64,000 nucleotides of DNA. Source: Paenibacillus hamazuiensis (GTDB taxonomy: Bacteria > Bacillota > Bacilli > Paenibacillales > NBRC-103111). Shown here one piece after another: positions 16,735 through 24,315 of the stretch. Numbering within the stretch: position 1 is the stretch's first letter; the number at the start of each line of letters is the position of its first letter. The DNA is taken from positions 1,612,001 to 1,676,000 of the forward strand of contig NZ_JALRMO010000001.1 in the NCBI RefSeq assembly GCF_023276405.1, written 5' to 3'. The notes below the pieces were generated by a model. The model saw nothing but the letters and a program-made list of their open reading frames with translations, was not told where the DNA came from and searched no databases. The position numbers and the translations under genes are program-made.

Positions 16735-19311
16735 ATGTTCAGCCAAAAACGGATGTTGATCTTTATTTTTGCTTTCCTGCTGTCGCTTTGCCTTGGCGCG
16801 ACCGGCTTCGCCGCCGATATGCCGGCCCGAAAAGGCTATGTCACCGATCCGGCAGGCGTATTTACAAAAGAAGATGCGGCGCGGCTTGAGAAGGAGCTGG
16901 CTGCGAAAAAATTGAAAATCAGCGTGCTGACGGCGACAGGTTTGTCTGAGACGAATGCCGACGCGCTGGCTAAGGACGCTTACGGAAAGTGGGGACTGAA
17001 GGCGGATGCCGCCGCGATGGTCATCTCCACGAAACCGAATCTCGTTACGGTGTATTATGAAAACAACGAGCTGAAAACCGCCGTAGAGGCGCTTCCGGAC
17101 GATTATGACAAGGACGGCAATAATAAAGAGAAGAAGCTGAAGGAGCTGATCGACAAGGAGTTCGTTCCGCTTGCGAGCAAAGGGAAGCTGGCTGACGGCG
17201 TCATCGCGGTAGCCGATGCGCTGGGCGGAATGATCAAATCTCCGGCCCCCGCGCCGGCTGCGGCAGACAAGTCGTCTTCCGCTGCCAAACCGGCTTCGCC
17301 GTCCGGAGCGGCGGCCAAGAGCCAGCAGCCTCTTGCGGCCAAGTCCGGCGGTGGCGGCTCCAAGATATGGCTTTTCCTCGTGCTGATCCTGATCGTTGCG
17401 GTGATCGTTTACGCGATCTACGCGTTCAGAAAACGTGCGCAGCTGAAAACGCAATGCGAGCAGCTGCTTGAGCAAAGCCGAGACGTTTGGGAGAAGGTTG
17501 GCTCTGTATTGGATCACAGCCTTATCACCAGCGATCTGGAAAAAGGATTCGTCCTCGCCAAAACGAAGATGATGCTCTCCGGCATCCGGGACGAAGCGGA
17601 GGCGCTGAAGGCCGCGATTAACGAAACGAGCCAGCGGCTCAGAGGTTTGGCGATTCCGTACATAACCTTCGGCACGGCTCAGGCCGTGTTGGCCGAAGCC
17701 GAGGAAGCGCTCGGCGGCTATGAAAACGACTGCGAGAGAATAAGCGCGGCGTTCGAGGAAATCGTCACAGCCGGTAAAGCGGTGAAGGAATCGTCTTCCC
17801 AAGCGAATGCGCAAATCATGCAGCTTGAAGCCGCGGTCGCCGAATGGCGGAAAAAATCAGGTTATCCGCTCGAATCGATGACGGCGCGTCTGGATCAGGC
17901 TAAAGCGAAAGCAGCCGAGGCGGAGCAAAACGACGATTTTAACGTGATGCAGGCAAAGGAAGAATTGGACGAAGCGCTGACGATTCTGTCTGTCCTTGAA
18001 GCGGATATCGGAGCCATGTCTGCCTGTATGTCCGAAATTCCGGAGCTGCCCGGTAAAATCGGCACCGCCAAATCGGAAATGGAATCGTTCGTGCAGAAGG
18101 AGCGTCTCCTGCTTGCGGAGCATAATCCGTTTGAGACGCTGCCGCAGGCAAAGGCGCTTCATGGGCAAGCCGTACAGCTCTTGGAATCCGGCTATGCATC
18201 CGAAGCTGCTGAAACCGCAGAGCGCGTTCGCACGCTGCTGGACAACGCACGCACATCGCTTGCGGCAATCGCCGAGCAGCGCGACAAAAACGCCAGCGGC
18301 GCGGCCGAAGCGGAGCGCAAGCTTGCCGAGCTTTTGCGTTTCGACGCCAGATTCGATGCGGAAATCGTCAGGCTGACGCAGGAATATGCCGGCAAGCATT
18401 GGAGCGATTTGCCGGCCCTGGCCGCCGACCTCCAGCGGGAAGCGGCAGGGCAGGCCGCCCGCATCCCGCAGGTGCGGGAGTGGAACGGCGAAGCCGTTCA
18501 ATTGTACTCGAAAGCGGCGGCCGAGCTTCTGTCCATATTCGAGCAAATCGACAAGCTTGAAGGCGTGAAGCAAACGGTGCTGGGCCGGTTCGATACGCTC
18601 GCGCAGAAGGAAAGGGACTGCCAGGCTTCGTTTGCCGAGCAGAAGAGCAGGTTCCAGCAGGCGATCGCCGTCCTGGATACGAACGACGCTGCAGCAAGCG
18701 GTCCGCTTGCGACGCTGCGGCATCAGGTGCAGCGGCGTCTTCGCGACACGGATGCTTTATTCGCAAGCCGTCCGCTCGATCTGGACAACGTGCAGTACCA
18801 GCTGCAGCAAATCGGCGCGGAAGTGGAGTCGTTCGCACGCCATGTCGACGAGCTGATCCGCCAGAAGCGGGAAGCCGAGGAGCGGCTCGGCGAGCTGCAA
18901 GCGCTGTACAGAAGCAAGCATTCGCGGTTCCGCTCCCATTCACATCTTTCGCGCTTTTCCAGCGGCTACGACGATTCCATGTCCGAGGTGTCGCGGCTTA
19001 TTTCGCTCGGGTTTTATGCCGATGCGCTGAACCAGCTCTCTCAGGCGAACGCGCTGCTTGACGAAATGGAGCAGGAGCACGACCGCCTTGTCCGCGAAGA
19101 GGAGGAGGCGCGCCGTCTGGAGCAGGAACGTCAGGCGGAAGCCGAAGCTGCGGCGGAAGAGGAACGCAGACGTTCGGCGGACAGCGCAACCTCGAGCTGG
19201 GGCAGCGATTCGTCCGCGGATTCGGCGACTTCGAGCTGGGACAGCGGTTCGGGTGGCTCCGGCGATTCGGGTTCCAGCGACTCCGGCAGCTCCAGCTCCA
19301 GCAGCGATTGA
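16735..19311 (+). CDS. Large TPM-domain membrane protein with EzrA-like coiled-coil region
   Basis: 858 residues. Residues 1-26 are a signal peptide (ending GFAADMPA). A TPM domain follows (about 30-165; YVTDPAGVFTKEDAARLEKEL..., GLKADAAAMVISTKP, ending VADALGGMI). After a Ser/Ala/Pro linker comes one membrane helix (about 211-235) followed by RKR, so the TPM domain lies outside and the rest inside. Residues 240-810 are a long chain of helical, charged heptad-like repeats resembling EzrA or spectrin-type coils. The last 45 residues are a Ser/Asp/Gly tract after an Arg/Glu-rich helix. Ordinary TPM proteins are 200-300 residues, so the cytoplasmic coil is the unusual part. Function unknown; a structural role at the membrane is plausible. 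Confidence 0.8.
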   Translation: MFSQKRMLIFIFAFLLSLCLGATGFAADMPARKGYVTDPAGVFTKEDAARLEKELAAKKLKISVLTATGLSETNADALAKDAYGKWGLKADAAAMVISTKPNLVTVYYENNELKTAVEALPDDYDKDGNNKEKKLKELIDKEFVPLASKGKLADGVIAVADALGGMIKSPAPAPAAADKSSSAAKPASPSGAAAKSQQPLAAKSGGGGSKIWLFLVLILIVAVIVYAIYAFRKRAQLKTQCEQLLEQSRDVWEKVGSVLDHSLITSDLEKGFVLAKTKMMLSGIRDEAEALKAAINETSQRLRGLAIPYITFGTAQAVLAEAEEALGGYENDCERISAAFEEIVTAGKAVKESSSQANAQIMQLEAAVAEWRKKSGYPLESMTARLDQAKAKAAEAEQNDDFNVMQAKEELDEALTILSVLEADIGAMSACMSEIPELPGKIGTAKSEMESFVQKERLLLAEHNPFETLPQAKALHGQAVQLLESGYASEAAETAERVRTLLDNARTSLAAIAEQRDKNASGAAEAERKLAELLRFDARFDAEIVRLTQEYAGKHWSDLPALAADLQREAAGQAARIPQVREWNGEAVQLYSKAAAELLSIFEQIDKLEGVKQTVLGRFDTLAQKERDCQASFAEQKSRFQQAIAVLDTNDAAASGPLATLRHQVQRRLRDTDALFASRPLDLDNVQYQLQQIGAEVESFARHVDELIRQKREAEERLGELQALYRSKHSRFRSHSHLSRFSSGYDDSMSEVSRLISLGFYADALNQLSQANALLDEMEQEHDRLVREEEEARRLEQERQAEAEAAAEEERRRSADSATSSWGSDSSADSATSSWDSGSGGSGDSGSSDSGSSSSSSD

Positions 19312-19319
19312 CCCAAACG

Positions 19320-19347
19320 AACGCGCGCCTAATACGGCGCGCGTTTC
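19320..19347 (+). terminator. Hairpin after the TPM-domain gene
   Basis: AACGCGCGCC-taatac-GGCGCGCGTT, a 10-bp stem, but with a short T run (TTTCG). Confidence 0.6.
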
Positions 19348-19490
19348 GCTTCTGCACGCAGGCGGCTCAACTTGCGTGTAAAATATGGCCTCAATTCTCC
19401 CTCCGGCATCCATTCGGCTCCGTGAGCGGGCGGACACTGTTTGCCGGTTCCAGTAAAATGGAGCGGTAAACGTAAAAGGAGGGAAATTTC

Positions 19491-19610
19491 ATGAGAATTA
19501 TTTTCACATCCGTCATGATCGGTTTTGTCTGTCTCGGCATCTTGAACCCGCTCATGGCCCCCCGGAGAGACCTCATCCTGGCTGGTCAAAGGCAGCAAAA
19601 CTCGGTATAA
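19491..19610 (+). CDS. Small membrane protein, 39 residues
   Basis: An ATG at 19491 sits seven bases after AGGAGGG, among the best ribosome binding sites in the window. The frame runs 39 codons to TAA at 19608. Residues 2-23 are hydrophobic (IIFTSVMIGFVCLGILNPLM), then a polar tail with Arg, Asp and Gln. This reads as a single-span membrane microprotein or a short secreted peptide. No family is recognised. It lies in the gap between the TPM gene and the PchR-like regulator, whose -10 box overlaps its stop codon. Confidence 0.55.
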   Translation: MRIIFTSVMIGFVCLGILNPLMAPRRDLILAGQRQQNSV

Positions 19611-19611
19611 T
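19583..19611 (+). promoter_or_regulatory. Promoter for the PchR-like regulator
   Basis: TATAAT at 19606-19611 with TGGTCA seventeen bases upstream (weak -35). The -10 overlaps the stop codon of the small gene at 19491-19610. Confidence 0.5.
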
Positions 19612-19679
19612 GAACTATTGCCGTTAACGGAAAAATGTGGATCCATTTTCCGAAATTCATTCACAGCGGGGTGAGCAGA

Positions 19680-20663
19680 TTGGATGCAGCCGATTTTCGT
19701 CATTATTTCAATCTTTTTTTTGACGGGCTTGAACTGAGGCGCAATGCTCAAAACCGGACGGAAGAAATGAAGCTGCGCTCGCGGATCGGATCAGGAACCG
19801 TACGCCGCTTTGTGCCCCGCGGTGATTTGGAAGTAGCGCTGACCGAGTTTACGCTTTGCCGCCAGCGCCAAGTGAACATCCCCGGCGCCGCCGCCATGGT
19901 CGAACTGAGCTATTGTTTTCAAGGGACTCGGGAAACCAGCGTTTCCAGCTCGCGATTCGAGATCGTCCCCGGCAGCTGCACGCTTCAGTTCATCGATCAG
20001 GCGGAAGCCTGCCTCGAATTTGCCAAGGACGAATCGTTCCGGATGCTGGGCATCGGCATTCCCGTTGCGACCTTTCAGCGATTTATGGAGGATGCGGCCG
20101 GCGGGAGTCGGACGGTTGATTTTTACCGCATACTTGGGGATAAGAGGTTTCGGGTATTTCAGGAAAAGATAGATCCGGCTGCATCCGTTATTGTGAATCG
20201 AATCATGCGCTCTGCCGGATCACCGGGGATCACGAATTTCGAGCTGGAGTGCGGCGTGCTGGAACTGCTGTCTCTCGCTTTCCGAACGTTTCTGCAAGAC
20301 GGCATTCGGGGAGCCGCCAGGTTGACGAAAAGAGAAATGGAGAAAATCCGTCAAGCCCGGGATATTTTGCTGGAGCGCATGACGGAGCCGCCTTCACTTA
20401 TCGAGCTTTCCCGGCTCGTCGGCATGAACGACTGCAAGCTGAAACTCGGCTTCAAGGAAATATACGGGAATACGGTGTTCGGTTATTTGCGGGAGAAACG
20501 TTTGGAGAAAGCTTATCGTTTACTGCAGATGGGCGCCGTCAACGTGCTTGAGGCGTCCTGCGCCGTCGGCTATTCGAATCCGAGCCATTTCGCAGAAACA
20601 TTCCGGGAAAAATATGGCGTGAACCCTGGTGAATTGGTGCGGTTCGGGAGGGTTCGTCCGTGA
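19680..20663 (+). CDS. AraC-family regulator of PchR type
   Basis: 327 residues from the TTG at 19680 (GGGGTGA five bases upstream); the ATG at 19635 is in frame but has no RBS. The N-terminal two thirds are a diverged sensor domain (VALTEFTLCRQRQVNIPG..., VELSYCFQGTRE). The C-terminal double HTH matches PchR-like siderophore regulators: SLIELSRLVGMNDCKLKLGFKEIYGNTVFGYLREKRLEKAYRLLQ, then AVGYSNPSHFAETFREKYGVNPGEL. In Paenibacillaceae such regulators commonly sit beside an MFS exporter, as here (20880). Control of siderophore export in response to iron is a reasonable inference. Confidence 0.88.
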   Translation: MDAADFRHYFNLFFDGLELRRNAQNRTEEMKLRSRIGSGTVRRFVPRGDLEVALTEFTLCRQRQVNIPGAAAMVELSYCFQGTRETSVSSSRFEIVPGSCTLQFIDQAEACLEFAKDESFRMLGIGIPVATFQRFMEDAAGGSRTVDFYRILGDKRFRVFQEKIDPAASVIVNRIMRSAGSPGITNFELECGVLELLSLAFRTFLQDGIRGAARLTKREMEKIRQARDILLERMTEPPSLIELSRLVGMNDCKLKLGFKEIYGNTVFGYLREKRLEKAYRLLQMGAVNVLEASCAVGYSNPSHFAETFREKYGVNPGELVRFGRVRP

Positions 20664-20752
20664 AGATGGCTTACAAACTGGGCACCGTCGCCGTCATCGC
20701 TTGGCTTTCCTATTATGCGATAAAGCGGCACCTGATAAGAAAAAAGACGTAA
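20660..20752 (+). CDS. Small membrane protein, 30 residues, overlapping the PchR-like gene
   Basis: GTGA at 20660-20663 combines the start of this frame with the stop of the AraC gene. GGGAGGG at 20646-20652 is seven bases upstream. The 30-codon frame encodes a short basic N terminus, a hydrophobic stretch (LGTVAVIAWLSYYAI) and a strongly basic tail (KRHLIRKKT), a positive-inside single-span protein. A terminator follows at once. The overlap implies translational coupling. No known family. Confidence 0.55.
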   Translation: MKMAYKLGTVAVIAWLSYYAIKRHLIRKKT

Positions 20753-20756
20753 TCAG

Positions 20757-20779
20757 CTGCCTTTCGGGGCAGTTTTTTT
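20757..20779 (+). terminator. Terminator after the PchR-like operon
   Basis: CTGCC (20757-20761) and GGCAG (20768-20772) with a loop, then seven T. Confidence 0.85.
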
Positions 20780-20879
20780 GTTCCCGTTAACCGTCATCCG
20801 AACTCCGGCTGCGGGTAGAGGGCGACGCGGCCGGAATGGTACGTTATGTGCATCGAAGTAATAAAGGAGATGCATAGAG

Positions 20880-22079
20880 ATGACAACCGTTCCGCTCTTG
20901 AGAACATCCTTGCTGAACAATCGCGTCGTGCAGATGATTTTGGCATCCGCATTGTTTTTGCAGATCGGCGTCTGGGTGCGCAATTTCGCTGTTCTGCTTT
21001 ACGTCACCGAGCAAACGAATGCGGATCCGCTCGCCGTATCGCTTATTGCCGTAGCGGAATACTTGCCGATATTCCTGCTTTCCTTCATCGGCGGCACCTT
21101 TGCCGACCGCTGGCCGCCAAAACGGACGATGGTGTGCAGCGATTTGCTCAGCGCCGTCTCGGTTTTCGCCGTCCTGTTTGCTATGTCATTCGGAGGATGG
21201 AAGGCGGTATTTGCGGCTACGCTGATCTCCTCGGCGCTGTCGCAGTTTTCCCAGCCGGCCGGATTAAAGCTGTTTAAGCAGCATGTGCCATCGCATCTTG
21301 TGCAAACCGGCATGTCGCTCTACCAAACGCTGTTTGCCGTGTTTACCATACTCGGCCCGGTGTTCGGTACATTCGTTTATCAGCAATACGGCATTGCCGT
21401 TTCGATCGGGTTTGTCGGGATCGCATTTTTGCTTTCGGCAGTTTGCTTGCTGCTGCTTCCTCCGGACCGCCATACGGAGGCTGCACCCGCAGGTCGGATA
21501 CTCCAAGAAATGCGGGCGGGCTTCCGTTATATCGCAGACAAACCTTCTTTGAAAACGCTCGGCTGGTGTTTTGTGCTGGCCGGACTCGGTCTCGGAATCA
21601 TTCAGCCGCTGGCGATTTTTCTGGTAACGGAACGTCTTGGGCTGCCCAAGGAATATTTGCAATGGCTGATGGCGGCGAGCGGCACCGCGATGCTTGCGGG
21701 GAGCGCATTCGTGACCGCGGTCTCAAGGAAATTGCCGGCCGAACGCGTCCTGTCATTGGGGATGGCTGTGTGCTCCGCCGGCATATTGCTGTCGGGCTTA
21801 TCTACGAATCTCATCCTGACACTCGTTTCGCAGGTTGTGTTCGGCTTGTCCGTTCCCGCCATCCATATCGGGATCCATACGATCGTCCTGAAAAACGCCG
21901 ACGAATCGCTCGTCGGCAGAGTAAACGGCTTTCTGACCCCGCTTTATATGGCAGCTCACCTGTTTTCGATGGGGGCCGCCGGCTGGATTAAAGGGTATGT
22001 CCCGATTTCCGCCATGTATGTAGCGGCGTCGGTGTTTTTTCTCATCGCCTTTTATATTTCCGGCTTCGGACGCCGCTGA
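20880..22079 (+). CDS. MFS exporter (EntS/MFS_3-like)
   Basis: 399 residues with twelve predicted membrane helices and no charged insert. AAGGAG at 20864-20869 precedes the ATG by ten bases. The loop between helices 2 and 3 (GGTFADRWPPKRTMVCSDLLSAVSV) is the MFS A-like motif, and the second half repeats it weakly. The N terminus (ILASALFLQIGVWVRNFAVLLYVTEQT) is typical of EntS/MFS_3 exporters. The PchR-like regulator upstream suggests it exports a siderophore or a similar small product. Drug export is an alternative. Confidence 0.85.
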   Translation: MTTVPLLRTSLLNNRVVQMILASALFLQIGVWVRNFAVLLYVTEQTNADPLAVSLIAVAEYLPIFLLSFIGGTFADRWPPKRTMVCSDLLSAVSVFAVLFAMSFGGWKAVFAATLISSALSQFSQPAGLKLFKQHVPSHLVQTGMSLYQTLFAVFTILGPVFGTFVYQQYGIAVSIGFVGIAFLLSAVCLLLLPPDRHTEAAPAGRILQEMRAGFRYIADKPSLKTLGWCFVLAGLGLGIIQPLAIFLVTERLGLPKEYLQWLMAASGTAMLAGSAFVTAVSRKLPAERVLSLGMAVCSAGILLSGLSTNLILTLVSQVVFGLSVPAIHIGIHTIVLKNADESLVGRVNGFLTPLYMAAHLFSMGAAGWIKGYVPISAMYVAASVFFLIAFYISGFGRR

Positions 22080-22088
22080 AGGCCGCTG

Positions 22089-22883
22089 TCAATAAATACC
22101 CGGCTGGACTGACGGGTCATGATTGGCAATAGCCGCGATGCAATCCTCTCTTTGCGAAAATTCCCGCACCCATTGCAAAGAGGCCAAAGCTTGCTGGTCG
22201 TCAAACGTATAGCCGGGCAAAACCAGCTCTTTCCATGATTTTTCGGCATATCCCACATCGGAAACGAGCAAGAGCCACCCCTTTTCCACGCGGGCAAGAA
22301 CGGATACGTGTCCGGCCGTATGCCCGGGGGTAAACACAAGATAAACGAGTCCGTCCCCGAACAAATCTTTGCCCGATTGGAAAGGACCGAAAGGAATCGG
22401 TTCAGGCTCAAACGTTTCGAACGATATGCCTTTATACCATTTTTCTTTGTACTTAGCCGCGTTCCTCAGCTCCGGGCCGCTGACAACAAATTTTTTGGCT
22501 CCGGTCAAAAGCTCCAGCCCGCTGATATGATCCTCATCCAGATGTGTCAAAACAACCGCATCGATGTCCTGCGGCGCAATGTTTTTGGCGGCAAGCTGCT
22601 CTCTGACCGAACTTCCCGCCGGAAGCCTGTACTCGATAAATTGATACAAGTCTTCGCCAAAATGCTCCTTGGGCTGAGTACGAATGTCTTCGTGCCATCC
22701 GGCGTCAATAACGATCCGTCCCTTGGGATGTTCGATCAAGTAACTGGAAACGGGGACCAATTGCTGGTACGGTTCACCGCGCCGGTTAACGGCCGGAATC
22801 TCGTCAAGCTCTTTAAAAGCCAGAGCCCGATCGTACTTTAAATCTCCGGTGTGCATCACATGTACTTTTACAAATGAGTTCAT
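22089..22883 (-). CDS. MBL-fold hydrolase, N-acyl-homoserine-lactonase-like
   Basis: 264 residues starting after GGAGGAG. The metal motif is THLDEDHISGLELL (near residue 112), i.e. HxDxDH instead of the HxHxDH of AiiA, a variation also seen in other MBL hydrolases; TPGHTAGH (near 186) and SDVGY (near 209) supply the later ligands, and HD near residue 254 the last. The N-terminal LVPVSSYLIEHPKGRIVIDAGWH and EYRLPAGSSVREQLAAKNI resemble the lactonase group. It probably opens a lactone or a related ester; activity on acyl-homoserine lactones cannot be proven here. It is read towards the MFS gene, with 9 bp between stops. Confidence 0.82.
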   Translation of the reverse strand: MNSFVKVHVMHTGDLKYDRALAFKELDEIPAVNRRGEPYQQLVPVSSYLIEHPKGRIVIDAGWHEDIRTQPKEHFGEDLYQFIEYRLPAGSSVREQLAAKNIAPQDIDAVVLTHLDEDHISGLELLTGAKKFVVSGPELRNAAKYKEKWYKGISFETFEPEPIPFGPFQSGKDLFGDGLVYLVFTPGHTAGHVSVLARVEKGWLLLVSDVGYAEKSWKELVLPGYTFDDQQALASLQWVREFSQREDCIAAIANHDPSVQPGIY

Positions 22884-22962
22884 TTGCCTCTCCTCCGGAT
22901 TTCATTCCTTATTTTTGTTTGGTAAGGTGATTATGCACGTTTGTGCGTTCCGTGAGAAGACG

Positions 22963-23015
22963 GCACTTTTTTGTTCCAAAGGGACTAAAAAGTGATATAG
23001 GCACCAAACGGTGCC
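22963..23015 (-). terminator. Hairpins downstream of the adenosine deaminase gene
   Basis: On the minus strand GGCACC-gttt-GGTGCC (23015-23000) is followed by a second arm pair CACTTTTT / AAAAAAGTG (22994-22965). They fall between add and the lactonase gene and probably end the add transcript. Confidence 0.5.
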
Positions 23016-23045
23016 GTGGTCAATAGGATCGCGCATCCGCTGGCC

Positions 23046-24098
23046 TCATACCGCAGAAACGATCCCAAGCTCGCTGAGCCGCCGGCGAAACTCCTTCCGC
23101 AAAGCCTTCTTCTCATGCTCTTCCAAAAAGGCGGCTTCCAGGCCGTTCATCGCCAGCTTTGCCAGCTCCGGCACGGTGAAGCCGAATTTTTCCGCGAGCA
23201 CCCGGTACTCCTGCGTAATATTCGTACCCGACACGCTCGGATTGTCGGTATTGACGGTAATATGCAGCCCGCGTTCGAAATAGTCGCGTATCGGGTAGCT
23301 TTCCCATGAGGGAACCGCCTTTGTTTGGATGTTGCTGATCGGACACATTTCCAGAGGGATGCGGCGGTCCGCAACGATTTCCAGGATGCGCGGATTTTCC
23401 TTCAATCTGACTCCATGGCCGATCCGTGCGGCGCCGAGGTTCTCTACGGCTTCGTAAATGTTGTCGGCGCCGGCTGCTTCTCCGGCATGAATCGTTATGG
23501 GAATATCCCGCTTTTGGGAGAAGGCGAATACGCCTCGAAAGCGCTCCGGCGGATACGAAGCTTCGTCGCCCGCCAGATCGGCCGCGACGAGTCCTTTTCC
23601 GATAAAGCTTGCCGCCGCTTCGATAACCTCCCTGTTTTCCCGTTCGGAATGATTCCTCATGCAAATCGCGATCGCCCGCGCTTTGACTCCGAATTGCAAT
23701 TCTCCCCGTTTCAGCCCCTGCAGTACGGCATGAATCGCTTCCTCCGCGGACAGACCTTTTTCCCGATGAAGCTGCGGGGCGAAACGTACCTCTACGTATT
23801 TGCAGCTATGACCCGCGGCTTGCTCCACAATTTCGTAGGCGACTCGCTCCAAGGCCGCCGCCGTTTGCAGAAATCGGGTCGTGAAATGGAATTTGCTCAA
23901 GTATTCGCCAAGACTTGTGCAGGTTTCGTTTACCTGCATAAAAGGAATCAGTTCCTCGGCGCATTTACCCGGCAGCTCGATGCCGTGCTCATCCGCCAAA
24001 TCCATGATCGTTCCGGGCCGGACGCTCCCGTCCAGGTGCAAATGAAGATCGACCTTGGGCAGCTCGCGTATAAGCCGATCTATCCGATTGTTATCCAT
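23046..24098 (-). CDS. add: Adenosine deaminase
   Basis: 350 residues, start placed by GAGGAGCG. All metal and catalytic motifs are visible: KVDLHLHLDGS (residues 15-25), TIHAGEAAGADNIYEAV (near 200), RIGHGVRL (near 220), CPISNIQT near 251, and NTDNPSVSGTNI near 281. It converts adenosine to inosine, feeding purine catabolism. It is divergent from pucR and opens the purine region running to 33.4 kb. The gap to pucR (24099-24315) has AT-rich inverted repeats that could be operators. Confidence 0.93.
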   Translation of the reverse strand: MDNNRIDRLIRELPKVDLHLHLDGSVRPGTIMDLADEHGIELPGKCAEELIPFMQVNETCTSLGEYLSKFHFTTRFLQTAAALERVAYEIVEQAAGHSCKYVEVRFAPQLHREKGLSAEEAIHAVLQGLKRGELQFGVKARAIAICMRNHSERENREVIEAAASFIGKGLVAADLAGDEASYPPERFRGVFAFSQKRDIPITIHAGEAAGADNIYEAVENLGAARIGHGVRLKENPRILEIVADRRIPLEMCPISNIQTKAVPSWESYPIRDYFERGLHITVNTDNPSVSGTNITQEYRVLAEKFGFTVPELAKLAMNGLEAAFLEEHEKKALRKEFRRRLSELGIVSAV

Positions 24099-24226
24099 AA
24101 GCGCTCGCTCCTCTGTATGGAATTTTTATAATACTTTATTCTAATGTTATGTATATATCAATAAAAATTACATAAAGGACGGATTGTCAAAGATTTTCGT
24201 TGTGCTTTCGGGAAATATTTAATAAT

Positions 24227-24245
24227 ATGTTATATAAACTAACAT
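24227..24245. promoter_or_regulatory. Inverted repeat between add and pucR
   Basis: ATGTTA (24227-24232) and TAACAT (24240-24245) face each other in the AT-rich divergent promoter region; an ATGTTA copy also lies near 24142. Candidate operator for PucR or another purine regulator; weak evidence. Confidence 0.3.
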
Positions 24246-24315
24246 AATTCTTCGCTAAACGGGTTGAGAACCTCATTTTTTGAGCTGACAAAACGCATTC
24301 AGGAGGGGATCGAAC

